Assembly (NCBI GenBank): GCA_947625005.1
Contig: CANQNA010000085.1
Coordinates: 1 to 6,155 of the forward strand
From: an uncultured Bacilli bacterium
Lineage (GTDB): Bacteria > Bacillota_I > Bacilli_A > RF39 > UBA660
DNA length: 6,155 bases
Direction: 5' to 3'
Shown: piece after piece, positions 5,788 to 6,155 of the stretch
Layout of the letters: the number at the start of each line of letters is the position of its first letter
How positions within the stretch are numbered: position 1 is the stretch's first letter
Program-made: the position numbers and the translations under genes
Notes under the pieces: generated by a model
Databases searched by the model: none
Seen by the model: only the letters and a program-made list of their open reading frames with translations
What the model was told of the DNA's origin: nothing

Positions 5788-6155
5788 TTATAACATATTA
5801 TTTTGATTTGTTTGATTTGCTTGTGATTCAGTAGCCTGTTCTGTTGGTTGTTCTGTTACCTCATTCGGAGTAAATACTGGTTGTTCTGTTGGTTGTTCTG
5901 TTACCTCATTCGGAGTAAATGTTGGTTGTTCTGTTGGTTGCTCTGCTACCTCGTTTGGAGTAAATGTTGGTTGTTCTGTTGGTTGCTCTGTTACCTCATT
6001 CGGAGTAAATACTGGTTGTTCTGTTGATTGCTCTGTTACCTCGTTTGGAGTAAATACTGGTTGTTCTGTTGATTGCTCTGCTACCTCGTTTGGAGTAAAT
6101 ACTGGTTGTTCTGTTGGTTGCTCTGTTACCTCATTTTGAGTAAATACTGGTTGTT
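5788..6155 (-). CDS. Repeat-tailed protein, C-terminal part only (start lies beyond the right edge)
   Basis: An open frame runs leftward from the window edge through 122 codons to TAA at 5790-5788. No start codon lies at the N-terminal side of the visible part, so this is the C-terminal end of a longer protein. It consists of seven 15-residue repeats of consensus EQPVFTPNEVTEQPT, then a non-repeat tail EQATESQANQTNQNNML. The tail is acidic and rich in Pro, Thr, Gln and Glu, with no Lys or Arg and no Cys or Trp, so it should be disordered and extended, like a surface or linker stalk. There is no LPXTG-type signal or hydrophobic segment at the C-terminus, so any anchor must be at the unseen N-terminus. 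Reality of the frame is supported by a repeat length that is a multiple of three, variants that are mostly synonymous or conservative (Pro/Ser, Thr/Ala, Val/Thr), and a terminator downstream on the same strand. The function cannot be assigned from this part. Confidence 0.85.
   Translation of the reverse strand, partial: QPVFTQNEVTEQPTEQPVFTPNEVAEQSTEQPVFTPNEVTEQSTEQPVFTPNEVTEQPTEQPTFTPNEVAEQPTEQPTFTPNEVTEQPTEQPVFTPNEVTEQPTEQATESQANQTNQNNML
5842..6155. repeat. Tandem array of 45-bp repeats, seven copies visible
   Basis: Units begin at 5842, 5887, 5932, 5977, 6022, 6067 and 6112; the last is cut one base short by the window edge. Copies differ at only a few positions. The unit starting at 5977 has 19 G+C of 45 (about 42%), clearly richer than the surrounding A+T-rich DNA. 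The array is in frame with the leftward gene and ends in a degenerate partial unit (EQAT) before the unique tail. The copy number may be larger to the right. Confidence 0.97.

Noticed and set aside
5842..6155. Two stop-free frames on the + strand across the repeat array, giving Cys/Trp-rich repeats
   Set aside because: They exist only because the 45-bp unit happens to lack stops in those frames. There is no start codon with a ribosome binding site, and the - strand frame has a sensible tail, stop codon and terminator.
5842..6155. A CRISPR array
   Set aside because: The 45-bp units follow each other with no unique spacers and stay in one reading frame, so this is a coding tandem repeat.

Overview
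The window is very A+T-rich and carries six complete protein-coding genes plus one gene cut by the right edge. Terminators or compact divergent promoters separate the transcription units. The spore coat protein GerQ, a bacterial class II lysyl-tRNA synthetase, GGAGG/GGTGA-type ribosome binding sites and TATAAT-type promoters all point to a low-G+C Firmicute. A small-genome, spore-forming Bacilli-related or Mollicutes-related gut lineage is the most likely source, but that placement is inference. All tryptophans in the recognised genes are encoded by TGG and one gene ends in TGA, so the standard bacterial code is in use, not the Mycoplasma code.

Layout from left to right: (1) Positions 1-195 hold no convincing gene, only two hairpin/T-tract structures that look like terminators of convergent units. 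(2) A leftward unit encodes a DcuC/YfcC-like membrane transporter (196-1596), with its own promoter just upstream. (3) A leftward lysS (1693-3162) has a terminator that begins inside its stop codon. (4) A rightward gerQ (3257-3628) is divergent from lysS; the 94-bp gap holds a sigma-A-type promoter for lysS and a sigma-E-like promoter for gerQ whose -35 regions touch. (5) A bidirectional terminator (3627-3658) sits between gerQ and a leftward two-gene operon made of a metallo-beta-lactamase-fold hydrolase (4460-4993) and a membrane-anchored Asn/Thr-rich protein of unknown function (3699-4433). (6) A rightward LemA-family gene (5072-5620) is divergent from that operon. (7) Two facing terminators (5648-5677 and 5706-5741) precede the 3' end of a leftward gene that enters from the right edge. 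Its visible 122 codons are mostly a 45-bp (15-residue) tandem repeat.

The genes are mostly unrelated housekeeping or envelope functions: translation (lysS), spore coat (gerQ), transport, hydrolase and membrane proteins. No CRISPR array, insertion sequence, prophage gene, tRNA or rRNA is visible, and there is no clear defence or biosynthetic cluster. The parts most worth a second look are the repeat-tailed protein at the right edge, the uncharacterised hydrolase/membrane-protein pair, the unusual lysine-pocket residue in LysRS, the GerQ without N-terminal lysines, and the very short untranslated leaders.
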